Assembly (NCBI GenBank): GCA_030160035.1
Contig: BSNO01000001.1
Coordinates: forward strand, 1,426,001-1,490,000
Direction: 5' to 3'
Length of the DNA: 64,000 nucleotides
From: Rhizobium albus
Lineage (GTDB): Bacteria; Pseudomonadota; Alphaproteobacteria; Rhizobiales; Rhizobiaceae
Below are positions 1 to 8,451 of the stretch, piece by piece; positions within the stretch are counted from its first letter, which is position 1; each line of letters begins with the position of its first letter. Below the pieces are notes generated by a model. The model did not search any database. It saw only the letters and a program-made list of their open reading frames with translations, and was not told the origin of the DNA. The position numbers and the translations under genes were made by a program.

Positions 1-8
1 TCGTTCAT
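1..8 (-). CDS. start codon of a gene cut by the left edge
   Basis: On the minus strand an ATG at 8-6 overlaps the TGA of the YCII-like gene (7-5) in the classic four-base ATGA arrangement that marks translational coupling. Only two codons lie inside the window, so the product cannot be read. YCII/DGPF proteins of this type are often followed by an ECF-type sigma factor gene, so that is a reasonable guess, but it is inference from family context only. Confidence 0.3.
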
Positions 9-388
9 CTGGTCTCAGCCTTCGGTGTTGCCGGTTGATAGAAGCCGACGGGGCGGATCTCGTAGGAACCACCGCCGGGATTGGCCTCCGCGAGGTCGCG
101 CGCGATCGTCAGCGCATCGTCGAGCGTTTCGCAATCGACGAGGTAGAAGCCCAGGAACTGCTCCTTGGTTTCGGCAAAGGGACCATCGATGACGAGCGGT
201 TCGTCCGCGCCCTTGCGCAGGGTGGTGGCGGCGCTGGTCGGCATGAGGCGGGCGACGGGGCCGAGGCGGCCTTCGTCCTGAAGTTTGCCGGTGATCTTCA
301 TCAGACGCGCCATGACGGCATCGTCTTCTTCCTTGCTCCAGGCACCGACGACGTCTTCATGGTTGTAGCACAGGATCGCATAAAGCAT
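5..388 (-). CDS. YCII-related (DGPF domain) protein
   Basis: A 127-residue single-domain protein of the YCII/DGPF family, small ferredoxin-fold proteins with no settled activity. The family hallmark D-G-P-F-A-E-T-K-E sits at residues 68-76, preceded by the usual N-terminal strand (MLYAILCYN). The start is an ATG at 388 and the length fits the family. The stop codon overlaps the start of the next minus-strand gene by four bases, so the two are probably one transcript. In many bacteria such genes pair with an ECF sigma factor, which would make this an accessory to a stress regulator; that link is inferred. Family assignment is secure and function is not. Confidence 0.85.
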   Translation of the reverse strand: MLYAILCYNHEDVVGAWSKEEDDAVMARLMKITGKLQDEGRLGPVARLMPTSAATTLRKGADEPLVIDGPFAETKEQFLGFYLVDCETLDDALTIARDLAEANPGGGSYEIRPVGFYQPATPKAETR

Positions 389-552
389 GGGTTTGGCCTC
401 GCTTGCTCACAGGACGAAGGAAACAAGCGGTACCCGACAGCAGGCCGGCAAACAATGTTGGACAAATCGATGGGAAGGAGGGCGCGGGCTCGATGCCGCG
501 TCTCTGACCGGGACAAGAGCCCCGGCCTCATTCGTGTGCCAGGCGCTGGGTT

Positions 553-768
553 TCAGGCTGGCTCGGGCTCGTCGATGAGGATCAGCTCCTCACGGGTGAT
601 GTCGATGACGTAGCGTCCTTCCTCGACATGGGTGACCTTGCGGCCGTCGTCGAGAATGTAGTGCTTCATGCCAAGCGCGCCGCTCGCCATGAGATCGTGA
701 TACTCGTCCACGCGGCGCTCGGTGCCCTTGCCGTCGCGCACCCGGAACGATCCGGTTTTCTTGTCCAT
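553..768 (-). CDS. small hypothetical protein (71 aa)
   Basis: A 71-residue soluble, charged protein rich in short beta-type segments (GSFRVRDG, KHYILDDGRKV, GRYVIDI). I do not recognise a family. The ATG at 768 is preferred over an upstream start because GGGAGG lies about nine bases before it. The gene lies 115 bases downstream of ectD on the same strand and could share its transcript. There is no signal peptide, membrane segment or cysteine. The good ribosome site and balanced composition make it likely to be a real gene, but nothing in the sequence points to a job. Confidence 0.6.
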   Translation of the reverse strand: MDKKTGSFRVRDGKGTERRVDEYHDLMASGALGMKHYILDDGRKVTHVEEGRYVIDITREELILIDEPEPA

Positions 769-883
769 GGGACATTGCCTCCCTCTTCCAATCACCGTCT
801 CGGCGAGACGGTTTTCATCAGGCCCGAAGACCCGATCTGTCCATCGGACGCCCCACCGATCGAGGCGTCCGAAGGCCTCGCCG

Positions 884-1810
884 TCAGGCGGCGAGTGGTT
901 TCGCGTTGCGCTCGATCACCTCGACCCTGTCCACATGCTTGCGTGCGCCGACGAATTCCGGGCGCGGCGTGCCTGCAGAGAAGGGGGCGACGAGCTTGTT
1001 CGACACGGCGTTGAACACGAAGAACGCGTTGGACCGCGCCATCGGCGAGATGTTGGACGCCGAGCCGTGCATCGTGTTGCAATCGAAGATCAGCAGCGAA
1101 CCGGCTGGGCCCGTTGGCGTTTCCAGCCCGAAATCGTCATAGAGACGGGTGAGGCTTTCATCGTCCGGCGTGCCGGTTTCCTGGACCTTGAGCGATGACT
1201 TGTAGTTGTCCTCGGGCGTTTCGCCGACCGTGCCGACGAAGCGCTTGTGGGAACCGGGCATCAGCATGAGCGGACCATTGTGCGGCTCGTTGTCGGTGAG
1301 GAGCAACGACATGGACAAGGCACGCATGCGGGGCATGCCGTCTTCCGCGTGCCAGGTTTCGAAATCGGAATGCCAGTAGAACTCCTTGCCGCGAAAGCCC
1401 GGTTTGAAGTTCAGCCGCGACTGGTGGATGTAGACGTCGTCGCCGAGCAGGAAGCGGGCAAGCCCGGCCAGGCGTTCGTCGCTGGCGAGGCGATGCATGA
1501 TGGCGCTCTGCCGGTGAAGGGCGAAGATCGAGCGGACATCGCCGGAATTGGGTTCAGTGATGAGGGTTTCGTCTTCGAGCGCATCCTTGGAGGTGCGAAG
1601 CCGCTTGGACTCATCAAGAAGGATCTGAAGTTCGTCCGCCTTGAAGAGGCCGGGCAGGAAGAGGAATCCCTTGTCCTCGTAGGATCGATATTCCTCTTGA
1701 GTGAGGGGCGCATCCTCGCTCCAGCGCGAATAGATCACCGGATCCTGACGGTCTCGGATGTCAGGTTCCGTGCCTTTTCGGGTCGGGTAAAGGTCGTGCA
1801 TCTCTGCCAT
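884..1810 (-). CDS. ectD: ectoine hydroxylase
   Basis: A 308-residue non-heme iron, 2-oxoglutarate-dependent dioxygenase of the PhyH family that converts the compatible solute ectoine to 5-hydroxyectoine in the cytoplasm. The EctD signature is clear: WHSDFETWHAEDGMP, with the iron ligands His147 and Asp149 (H-x-D) and the distal His248 in NTMHGSASN. Length matches known EctD proteins of about 300 residues. The ATG at 1810 is chosen because AGGAG precedes it by about eight bases; an ATG 15 bases upstream is in frame but lies within that ribosome site. Unusually, ectABC are not next to it: its upstream neighbour is divergent and its downstream neighbour is a small unknown gene. It must act on imported ectoine or on ectoine made from a distant locus. 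Confidence 0.93.
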   Translation of the reverse strand: MAEMHDLYPTRKGTEPDIRDRQDPVIYSRWSEDAPLTQEEYRSYEDKGFLFLPGLFKADELQILLDESKRLRTSKDALEDETLITEPNSGDVRSIFALHRQSAIMHRLASDERLAGLARFLLGDDVYIHQSRLNFKPGFRGKEFYWHSDFETWHAEDGMPRMRALSMSLLLTDNEPHNGPLMLMPGSHKRFVGTVGETPEDNYKSSLKVQETGTPDDESLTRLYDDFGLETPTGPAGSLLIFDCNTMHGSASNISPMARSNAFFVFNAVSNKLVAPFSAGTPRPEFVGARKHVDRVEVIERNAKPLAA

Positions 1811-2159
1811 CGTCCATCTCCTCATTCGTCGTTCGGTTGTTTCACACGTCCGAAACTGGCGTGGCGACCGAAAGAGCGGATCGAAATCCGATAGGGCAAG
1901 GCAGTCAGACTTACCGGCGAGCGGCTGGCAGGCCGCGGGATTTCCTCATCATTCCGGCGGCGCAACGCACGCATCGGACACCGGCGGAACATCTGCTTCC
2001 GCCTCGTGTTCCAAACTACCTCAAATTTTTTCCGTCTGAAACCTTCGGTGAGGTGCGCGACTGGAAGAATGGGGGCGATCCAAAGACGGGTTTTGCTTTT
2101 GGCCGCTTTCGCGCTATGGCGATTGCATACAATCTTCAACTCTCGCGAATGCCGGTCCC
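1811..2159. promoter_or_regulatory. divergent intergenic region ectD / exporter
   Basis: This 349-base gap separates ectD (minus strand) from the exporter gene (plus strand) and must hold both promoters. I see no convincing ORF, tRNA or strong terminator. The stretch around 2020-2035 is the only AT-rich part and is a reasonable place for promoter elements, but no box can be called with confidence. Confidence 0.35.
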
Positions 2160-2981
2160 ATGCCCCCCATCGAAGATCTGATCCTATTCGCGCTGGCGCT
2201 CGCCGGTGCCGGTGTCGTTGCCGGTATTCTGGCCGGACTGTTCGGCATCGGAGGCGGGGCGATCCTCGTGCCGGTATTCTACCAGGTGTTCGCGCTGGTG
2301 GGCGTCGATGAGGCGGTGCGGATGCATCTCGCGGTTGGTACGTCGCTTGCGATCATCGTGCCGACATCGCTTCGGTCCTATTTTTCGCATCGAAAGCGCG
2401 GGGCGGTCGACGATGTGCTTCTGAAGTCCTGGATTACGGCCGTGCCGCTCGGCGCGCTGCTTGCGGCGGCCGTGGCAGCGTTTTCGTCGAGCGAGGCGCT
2501 CCGGGCAATCTTTGCGGTGATTGCCGTGCTGGTCGCCTTCCGCATGCTGTTCAACCGGGCATCGTGGCGGCTTGGCGACGACCTGCCGCGCAATCCGTTC
2601 AAATATATCGCGGGCGTCGTCATCGGCGTTCTGTCGGGCCTGATGGGCATCGGCGGCGGCGTGCTCAACAACACCTTCATGAGCCTTTACGGGCGACCGA
2701 TGCACCAGGCGGTGGCGACATCTGCCGGCGTCGGCGTGCTGATTTCGATCCCGGGGCTCATCGGCTACATCATTGCAGGCTGGGGCGCCTCCGGCCTGCC
2801 GCCGTTTTCGACCGGCTACATCAACTGGGTGGCGGTCGCCCTGATCATCCCGATCACGTTGCTCGTCGCGCCTGTCGGCGTCGCGCTGGCCCACCGGGCG
2901 AGCAAGCGGCAGCTGGAGATCGGTTTCGGGATCTTCCTCTTGATCGTCGCCGCCCGCTTCGCGATCAGTCTCGCAGAATAA
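2160..2981 (+). CDS. sulfite exporter TauE/SafE family membrane protein
   Basis: A 273-residue inner-membrane protein with about eight hydrophobic helices, belonging to the TauE/SafE (formerly DUF81) family of putative anion exporters, often for sulfite, sulfoacetate or other sulfonates. The two family repeats carry matching glycine-rich motifs, FGIGGGAILVP near residues 23-33 and MGIGGGVLNN near residues 162-171, as expected for an inverted-repeat transporter. The ATG at 2160 gives the usual N-terminus. The gene runs into a convergent neighbour, overlapping its 3' end by 17 bases. Substrate cannot be deduced from sequence or context. Confidence 0.88.
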   Translation: MPPIEDLILFALALAGAGVVAGILAGLFGIGGGAILVPVFYQVFALVGVDEAVRMHLAVGTSLAIIVPTSLRSYFSHRKRGAVDDVLLKSWITAVPLGALLAAAVAAFSSSEALRAIFAVIAVLVAFRMLFNRASWRLGDDLPRNPFKYIAGVVIGVLSGLMGIGGGVLNNTFMSLYGRPMHQAVATSAGVGVLISIPGLIGYIIAGWGASGLPPFSTGYINWVAVALIIPITLLVAPVGVALAHRASKRQLEIGFGIFLLIVAARFAISLAE

Positions 2982-3675
2982 GCTCGTCGCGACGCATCTC
3001 GAAGGACGAGAGCTCGCCGATGAAATTCATGCCGAGCAGGCTTTGGGACAAAGCGCCATCCTCGGAGACCAGCGCGCGGACATCGCTGCGCACGATCGGG
3101 CCAATCGCGACCTCATCCAGCGTAACGATTGCGGCGAGCGCCTGGCCATTGGCGGTGGAGACCGGCTGGCTGTAGCTGAGGTTCTCAGGTTCGAGGCCGA
3201 GCCGCTCGGCGTCGTCATAGGCCAGCGCGATCAGCGAGGCGCCTGTGTCGACCATGACCCCCACGGGCTCGCCATTGACGCTGATCTCGGTGGCGAATTG
3301 ACCGCCCATGGCTTTCTGGATGACGACTTCCCGCGTGCCATCGTCAAGCTGGCGCACGGCCGCCGTGCCTGGCATGAGGCCGGCCTGCAACCGCGTGCCG
3401 AGCGATTGGATGTCGTAGCGGAAGACGTAGAGCGCGCTGAAGGCGAGGATGATGACCGCCCAGATGACGGCGGCCTTGAGCACCTGGCCGAAGCGGCCGC
3501 GGATCAGGAATGCGGACGACAGGACCGTAAGTAGAGCGACGCCGGTGACGAGATTGCCGAACTGATCGTTCTCCAGGCCGAGCGTCTGGCCCGCATTGTG
3601 GTTCCACAAAAGGAGGCCGAGGCCGGTGGCGAGGATGGCCATCGCGACATAGAAGATGACGGGGTTGCGGCGCAT
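2965..3675 (-). CDS. membrane-anchored retropepsin-like aspartic protease (TIGR02281-type)
   Basis: A 236-residue protein with three hydrophobic segments in the first 90 residues followed by a single retropepsin-like domain. The catalytic motif V-D-T-G-A-S is at residues 142-147 and the domain ends with the usual LLGMNFIGELSSFE region. This matches the alphaproteobacterial family of clan AA proteases (TIGR02281), whose substrates are unknown. The ATG at 3675 is preferred to one at 3699 because GAGGG precedes it and it leaves four bases after the DUF1289 stop. It is the last gene of a cobS-DUF1289-protease run and overlaps the convergent exporter gene by 17 bases. Confidence 0.85.
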   Translation of the reverse strand: MRRNPVIFYVAMAILATGLGLLLWNHNAGQTLGLENDQFGNLVTGVALLTVLSSAFLIRGRFGQVLKAAVIWAVIILAFSALYVFRYDIQSLGTRLQAGLMPGTAAVRQLDDGTREVVIQKAMGGQFATEISVNGEPVGVMVDTGASLIALAYDDAERLGLEPENLSYSQPVSTANGQALAAIVTLDEVAIGPIVRSDVRALVSEDGALSQSLLGMNFIGELSSFEMRRDELILRD

Positions 3676-3679
3676 GCGG

Positions 3680-3961
3680 TCAGCCCTCGTCGCGTTCAAG
3701 CGCGAGGCGCTGGCGCTTCGTCACGCGGCGCGGCCTGCGCTCGATCTTGTCCAGGCGGGCGGGCAGCTCATCCATGATCGCGCGGCGTTCGGCGGCGGAG
3801 TAGACGAGCCAATTGGTGATTTCGGCACTGGTGCGGCCGCAACCGAAGCAGTGGCCGGTCGACCGATCAATGGAGCAGACGAGGATGCAGGGGCTTTCGA
3901 CGGTCACTGGGCAGCGCTCACGGGGCGGGCGGGTCTCTCTGTTCAAGTCGTTCAGGTTCAT
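3680..3961 (-). CDS. DUF1289 domain protein
   Basis: A 93-residue protein with the DUF1289 cysteine pattern C-x3-C-x7-C-x2-C (SPCILVCSIDRSTGHCFGCG), probably a small metal-binding knuckle, then the conserved segment EITNWLVYSAAERRAIMDELPARL. The C-terminus is arginine-rich. The ATG at 3961 lies nine bases after the cobS stop and the stop lies four bases before the protease start, so the three genes look like an operon. Family members are widespread in proteobacteria but have no established function; the cobS linkage is common in rhizobia and need not mean a role in B12 synthesis. Confidence 0.85.
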   Translation of the reverse strand: MNLNDLNRETRPPRERCPVTVESPCILVCSIDRSTGHCFGCGRTSAEITNWLVYSAAERRAIMDELPARLDKIERRPRRVTKRQRLALERDEG

Positions 3962-3970
3962 ATCGTTTGC

Positions 3971-4747
3971 CTAGAGGCAAAGGGCAAGGCCGGCGAGGAG
4001 CGCGACTTCGACGAGTTGCTGCGTGGCCCCGATCGTATCGCCCGTGGCGCCGCCGAGGCGGGTGCGGGTGCGGCCGGTGAAGACGAAGAACGCGGCGAGG
4101 GCGCAGGCGACCGCGACGAGGGCCGCGATGGGCCCGGCCGCGATGGGCAGCAGCGGCAGCGCGATGAGCGCACCGAAAAAGAGCGCGAGGCGGGCGGATT
4201 TCGGCGCGGGGCGCCCCATGGACACGGCAAGGCCATCGCTGCGCGCCGGCGGCAGCATGTGCCAGTGCCAGACCATGGCCGCTCGGCTTGCGGCGGCGAT
4301 GGCCATGAGCGCCAGGACGAGCGCTTCGGGCGGGAGGATGACGACGAGGGTCGCGAGCGCCGCGACGCGGATCAAGAGCGTCATGACGAGCGCGACGACG
4401 CCGAAGACGCCGGTGCGGCTGTCCTTCATGATGGCGAGTGCGCGCTCGCGGTCGCGGCCGGCACCGAGGCCGTCGGCGGTATCGGCAAGACCATCCTCAT
4501 GCAGCGCCCCGGTGATCATGAGCTGATGCCCGACGATCAGCGATGCGGCGAGGAAGGGCGGTGCCACGACGACGGCAAGTGCCGCAGCGATGAGCGCGAC
4601 GGGAAGCGCGATGACTGCGCCGGCGATCGGGAAAGCCCGCACGGTGCGCGAGAGGCCGTGATCGTCACCATGGAAATGGCGCGCCGGGACCGGCAGGCGG
4701 CTCAGAAAGGCAATCGACCGGGCGATGTCGTCGACGAAGGCGCGCAT
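3971..4747 (-). CDS. cobS: adenosylcobinamide-GDP ribazoletransferase (cobalamin synthase)
   Basis: The enzyme joins adenosylcobinamide-GDP with alpha-ribazole at the inner membrane, the last assembly step of cobalamin. The 258-residue product has several hydrophobic helices and the diagnostic motif H83-E-D-G-L-A-D-T-A-D-G, plus the conserved N-terminus (IAFLSRLPVP). The ATG at 4747 gives the family-typical N-terminus; AGGAG lies rather far upstream (about 16 bases), while a longer in-frame extension lacks homology. The gene is divergent from cobT, which supplies its alpha-ribazole phosphate substrate, so the 209-base gap between them probably holds both promoters. The name cobV is used for the same protein in some species. 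Confidence 0.93.
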   Translation of the reverse strand: MRAFVDDIARSIAFLSRLPVPARHFHGDDHGLSRTVRAFPIAGAVIALPVALIAAALAVVVAPPFLAASLIVGHQLMITGALHEDGLADTADGLGAGRDRERALAIMKDSRTGVFGVVALVMTLLIRVAALATLVVILPPEALVLALMAIAAASRAAMVWHWHMLPPARSDGLAVSMGRPAPKSARLALFFGALIALPLLPIAAGPIAALVAVACALAAFFVFTGRTRTRLGGATGDTIGATQQLVEVALLAGLALCL

Positions 4748-4956
4748 GGGGATATCGACCGTACTCCTAGCAGCTTCGGCCGGCGCCCTTGAGAGGCTGA
4801 GGCTTCCGAGCCGTTTTCGCGTTTTGGGACGGTGAACCGATATCCACACTGCCTTCAACGCATTCGTCAGTTGTGGCGAAGGCCGGATGCTTTTACCAGT
4901 GGCGCCGACTGTTGTTCCAAGGCCTCGTGCATCAGGCGAGGCGATAGAGGTTTGCC

Positions 4957-5979
4957 ATGCCCGCCAATGCCACCGGACTGCCCTTCGACGATTTTCGCAC
5001 GCTTCTGGCCAATCTGCCGGGCGCCGACCGCGCTGCCGTGGAGGCGGTGCGCGCGCGCGACGGCGAACTGACCAAGCCGCGCGGATCGCTTGGGCGGATG
5101 GAAGCGCTGGCCGAATGGCTGGCGGCGTGGAGCGGCCGCGCGCCGGCGGTCAACCGGCCGCTGATGGCCGTTTTCGCAGGCAATCACGGCGTGACGGAGG
5201 AGGGCGTTTCGCCGTTCCCGAGCGACGTGACGGCGCAGATGGTCTCGAATTTCGCGGCAGGTGGAGCGGCGATCAACCAGATCTGCGTCGCCTACGATCT
5301 GGGACTCAAGGTGTTCGATCTGGCGCTGGAAGTGCCGACCGGCAACATCACGAAGGAAGCCGCGATGGACGAGCGCACCTGCGCGGCGACCATGGCCTTC
5401 GGTATGGAGGCGATCGCCGGGGGCACGGACCTGCTCTGCATCGGCGAAATGGGCATCGGCAACACCACGATCGCGGCGGCCATGTGCCACGGGCTTTATG
5501 GCGGCGAGGCGGAGGACTGGGTGGGGCCGGGCACGGGCGCGGAAGGCGAGGTGCTTGCCCGCAAGATCGCGGCGGTGAAGGCGGCAGTCGCGCTGCACAA
5601 GGCGCATCTTTCCGACCCGCTCGAAGTGCTGCGCCGGCTCGGCGGGCGCGAGATCGCCGCGATGGCGGGGGCCATTCTGGCGGCACGGGTGGAGCGCATC
5701 CCCGTCATCATCGACGGCTATGTGGCCACTGCGGCCGCCGCCGTTCTGCACAAGGCGAACCCGGCCGCGCTCGACCATTGCCTGATCGGCCACGTCTCGG
5801 CCGAGCCCGGCCACGCGCGCGTTATCGCCAAGCTCGACAAGACCCCGCTGCTGGCCATGGGCATGCGGCTTGGCGAAGGCACGGGCGCGGCACTCGCCGC
5901 AGGCATCGTGAAGGCGGCTGCACTCTGCCATTCGGGCATGGCGACGTTTGCGCAGGCTGGGGTCAGCGGGAAGGAGTGA
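4957..5979 (+). CDS. cobT: nicotinate-nucleotide--dimethylbenzimidazole phosphoribosyltransferase
   Basis: This enzyme makes alpha-ribazole 5'-phosphate from nicotinate mononucleotide and 5,6-dimethylbenzimidazole for the lower ligand of cobalamin. The 340-residue protein has the expected motifs: KPRGSLG at residues 40-46, GNHGVTEEGVSPFP at 75-88, GEMGIGNTT at 163-171, and GEGTGAAL at 307-314, where the glutamate after the first glycine is the known general base. Length and ATG start match the family. It is divergent from cobS, with which it cooperates. I looked for a cobalamin riboswitch between them and did not find a credible one. Confidence 0.95.
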   Translation: MPANATGLPFDDFRTLLANLPGADRAAVEAVRARDGELTKPRGSLGRMEALAEWLAAWSGRAPAVNRPLMAVFAGNHGVTEEGVSPFPSDVTAQMVSNFAAGGAAINQICVAYDLGLKVFDLALEVPTGNITKEAAMDERTCAATMAFGMEAIAGGTDLLCIGEMGIGNTTIAAAMCHGLYGGEAEDWVGPGTGAEGEVLARKIAAVKAAVALHKAHLSDPLEVLRRLGGREIAAMAGAILAARVERIPVIIDGYVATAAAAVLHKANPAALDHCLIGHVSAEPGHARVIAKLDKTPLLAMGMRLGEGTGAALAAGIVKAAALCHSGMATFAQAGVSGKE

Positions 5980-6106
5980 GGTTGGCGGCGGGAGTGTTCG
6001 CGGCGGCCGCTGTGTTGGATTGCAACTCACCGGCATGCCCGCCACACATGAGAGGTGGCTTTGACTGTAATAGCTCTGGTGGACAAAGGCGAGTGGAGGT
6101 TGGGCA

Positions 6107-6520
6107 ATGGTGACAACCAGGGTAGGTGGATGTCTGTGTGGGGCGGTGCGGTACAGTGTCGTGAGCGACGAGGCGCGGCCGATGCGTGGGATCTTTGCCT
6201 GCCACTGCGTCGAGTGTCGCCGGCAGTCCGGACATTATGTGGCGGCCACTGCGGCCGGCGACGAGGCTTTGACGGTAACGGGCGGCGACAACCTGACCTG
6301 GTTTGCAGCATCGTCGGAGGCAAAGCGCGGATTTTGCAAGATCTGCGGATCGATCTTGTTTTGGAAAGCGGACGCGCGTTCCTCGACATCGATCATGGCC
6401 GGTAGTCTGGATGGGGCTACGGGGCTCTCCATCGATCGTCATATCTTCGCGGCTGAAAAAGGCGATTACTATGCGATCGACGATGGACGGCCGATCTATG
6501 ACGACGCGGGTCCGTCTTGA
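6107..6520 (+). CDS. GFA-family (glutathione-dependent formaldehyde-activating-like) protein
   Basis: A 137-residue protein of the GFA/CENP-V fold, a small zinc-binding domain. The ligands are visible: C9-x-C11 (GGCLCGAVRYS), C32-x-C34-x2-C37 (FACHCVECRR) and C77-x2-C80 (FCKICGSILFW). The ATG at 6107 has GGAGG about eight bases upstream. Family members were named after a protein thought to help glutathione react with formaldehyde, but most have no tested activity, and no formaldehyde-oxidation genes lie nearby. It appears to be a single-gene unit. Confidence 0.88.
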   Translation: MVTTRVGGCLCGAVRYSVVSDEARPMRGIFACHCVECRRQSGHYVAATAAGDEALTVTGGDNLTWFAASSEAKRGFCKICGSILFWKADARSSTSIMAGSLDGATGLSIDRHIFAAEKGDYYAIDDGRPIYDDAGPS

Positions 6521-6601
6521 AATAGCGAACGGTGCGTGGCTGTTTCGGCATCTTATGTGAACAATGACGGTCGATTATCTTCCTGTCTAAAGGAGGGTCC
6601 T

Positions 6602-7411
6602 ATGACCGTTTTTCCAAGTCTCTTCATTTCGCACGGCTCGCCGGACACGGCGATTGCCGATACGGCGGCTGCCGCATTCATGCGCCGTTTCGGCGAAACG
6701 ATGCCGAAGCCGAAGGCAATCGTGGTGGCGAGCGCGCATTTCGAAGTGGGCGGCGGTGTTGCCGTTTCTGCCGATGCGAAGCCTGAGACGATCCACGATT
6801 TCGGCGGGTTCGACCGCGCGCTTTATGAAATTCACTACGATGCCCCGGGTGCGCCAGCGCTTGCCGAAGACATCGCGGCCAAGCTGACGGAGGCTGGCTT
6901 TCGCGCGCAGGCGGTTCACGGTCGTGGCTTCGACCACGGTACCTGGGTGCCGCTCAGCCTGATCTATCCGGATGCCGACATTCCCGTCGTGCAGGTGTCG
7001 GTCGATCCGACCAAGGATGCGGCCTATCACATGGCGCTTGGCCAGGCGTTGGCGGATCTGCGCGAGAAAGACGTTCTCGTGATCGGGTCGGGCTCGTTCA
7101 CCCACAATCTCGGCGAGGCGTTCAAGCTGTTGCGGACCGGCCAACGGCAGGCGCCGGTGCCTGAATGGGTCGAGGAGTTCGTGACCTGGATGGACGACCG
7201 GATCCGGGCAGGCGACATCAACGCTCTCAAGCGCTGGCGGCAGCAGGCGCCGTTTGCGGTGGAGAATCACCCGACGGACGAGCACCTGATGCCGCTCTTC
7301 GTCGCGATCGGCGCGGCGATCGGCAGGCAGACGCGCAGCTTCGATGCACAAGCGCTGCACTCCAGCCAGGAATTCGGCGTGCTTTCGATGGATGCCTACG
7401 CATTTCATTGA
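6602..7411 (+). CDS. 4,5-DOPA dioxygenase extradiol-like protein (LigB family)
   Basis: A 269-residue class III extradiol ring-cleavage dioxygenase-like protein, similar to YgiD/DODA. Family features are FISHGSPD at residues 8-15, VVASAHFE with a putative metal histidine, HNLGEAFK, and the late NHPTDEHLMPL segment carrying the catalytic or metal histidines. The start at 6602 is fixed by an AAAGGAGG-type ribosome site just upstream; an earlier in-frame start has none. Substrate is uncertain, since bacterial members act on small catechols in vitro and their physiological role is unclear. No aromatic catabolism genes flank it. Confidence 0.88.
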   Translation: MTVFPSLFISHGSPDTAIADTAAAAFMRRFGETMPKPKAIVVASAHFEVGGGVAVSADAKPETIHDFGGFDRALYEIHYDAPGAPALAEDIAAKLTEAGFRAQAVHGRGFDHGTWVPLSLIYPDADIPVVQVSVDPTKDAAYHMALGQALADLREKDVLVIGSGSFTHNLGEAFKLLRTGQRQAPVPEWVEEFVTWMDDRIRAGDINALKRWRQQAPFAVENHPTDEHLMPLFVAIGAAIGRQTRSFDAQALHSSQEFGVLSMDAYAFH

Positions 7412-7511
7412 AGATTGATCCTCGCACTCTAAAGTCTCCGGCGAAGGTCGGATGCCGCTCGATCCCTGGTGCGGAAATGGCCGGATCGATCACAGGCGTG
7501 CGAGGATTTCC

Positions 7512-7862
7512 ATGAAGCGGCTGTTTTATGCCTTTCGCCATTCTCTGGCGGGCATTCGCTATGCGGCGGCGCATGAAGCCTCGTTCCGGCAGGAACTGAT
7601 CCTGTTCTTTGTGGCGTTGCCGGTCGCGGTGCTCGTCAGCGACAGTCTGGTCATGCTGCTGGCGCTGATGGGAGCGATCGTCTTCATGATGATCGTCGAA
7701 CTGCTGAACACGGCGGTGGAGGCGGTTTGCAACGGGCTGTCGCGCGACTACATGGAAGAGATCAAGATCGCCAAGGACTGCGGATCCGCCGCAGTCCTGT
7801 TCTCCGTGCTTTCGGCCGGCACCGTCTGGCTGAGCGCGCTTTACCTCAGATTTTTGGCTTGA
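7512..7862 (+). CDS. dgkA: diacylglycerol kinase
   Basis: A 116-residue integral-membrane kinase that phosphorylates diacylglycerol to phosphatidate, recycling lipid left over from membrane-derived oligosaccharide or cyclic glucan synthesis. The family signature ELLNTAVEAVCNG is at residues 63-75, followed by the conserved EIKIAKDCGSAAV stretch at 83-95. Three hydrophobic helices are visible, as in E. coli DgkA, and the length is typical. The ATG at 7512 starts the conserved region; a longer frame from 7452 adds a non-hydrophobic, unconserved tail. The stop is eight bases before the next gene, so the two may be cotranscribed. Confidence 0.92.
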   Translation: MKRLFYAFRHSLAGIRYAAAHEASFRQELILFFVALPVAVLVSDSLVMLLALMGAIVFMMIVELLNTAVEAVCNGLSRDYMEEIKIAKDCGSAAVLFSVLSAGTVWLSALYLRFLA

Positions 7863-7869
7863 TGACCCG

Positions 7870-8451
7870 ATGACACCCGATCTCACGCTATTTGCACGCG
7901 CCGGCCTGCCCGACGATTTGAAGCTGCTTCTCGCGAAATATCCGCGGGAGAGCTGGGGCCGGGATCATACGATCGGCCAGATGGGATCGTTCTGGCTGCA
8001 GCGCCACGACATGTTTCGCGAAGTCGGTTCCGGCCTGGTGACCGCGACGCATGAGCTGCGCGAGGGCCGCATGGAAGCGGGTGCGTTTGCCGGCTGGTTC
8101 GTGCCGCGGATCAATTTCTTCCTGTCGCAGCTCGAAGGGCACCACCAGATCGAGGATCAGCATTATTTTCCAGTGTTCGCGGCGGCTGAATCCCGGCTGA
8201 AGCACGGCTTCGACCTGCTCGACGAAGACCATCACGTCATCCACGATCTGCTTGCCGCGAATGCACAATCGGCCCGCGGTTTCCTCGGTGGGCTGCAATC
8301 CGGCGGCGACGCGTTGAAACGCGGCAGCGAGGACTATGCCAGGAACGCCGAGCAATTGCTCAAGGGCCTGCTCAGGCACCTGGAAGACGAGGAAGATCTG
8401 ATCATTCCGCTGATGCTGGATCGTGGGGAAGACGCGCTAGGGGTCTCGTGA
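7870..8451 (+). CDS. hemerythrin HHE domain-containing protein
   Basis: A 193-residue soluble alpha-helical protein with a hemerythrin-like pattern of spaced histidines and acidic residues: HHQIEDQHYFP around residues 95-105, DEDHHVIHDLL around 117-128 and LLRHLEDEEDLIIPLML near 163-180. Such domains bind a di-iron or mononuclear iron centre and are used for oxygen, nitric oxide or iron sensing. The start ATG is eight bases after dgkA. Which ligand this one binds cannot be deduced. It lacks any added signalling or membrane domain. Confidence 0.82.
   Translation: MTPDLTLFARAGLPDDLKLLLAKYPRESWGRDHTIGQMGSFWLQRHDMFREVGSGLVTATHELREGRMEAGAFAGWFVPRINFFLSQLEGHHQIEDQHYFPVFAAAESRLKHGFDLLDEDHHVIHDLLAANAQSARGFLGGLQSGGDALKRGSEDYARNAEQLLKGLLRHLEDEEDLIIPLMLDRGEDALGVS

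Noticed and set aside
1822-2139. A 105-codon minus-strand frame between ectD and the exporter.
   Set aside because: It is Arg-rich, overlaps the ectD start region and lacks any recognisable sequence or ribosome site.
4748-4956. Possible cobalamin riboswitch between cobS and cobT.
   Set aside because: The minus strand contains GCCACTGG, one riboswitch-like piece, but the B12 box and the upstream conserved core are missing, so there is no credible fold.
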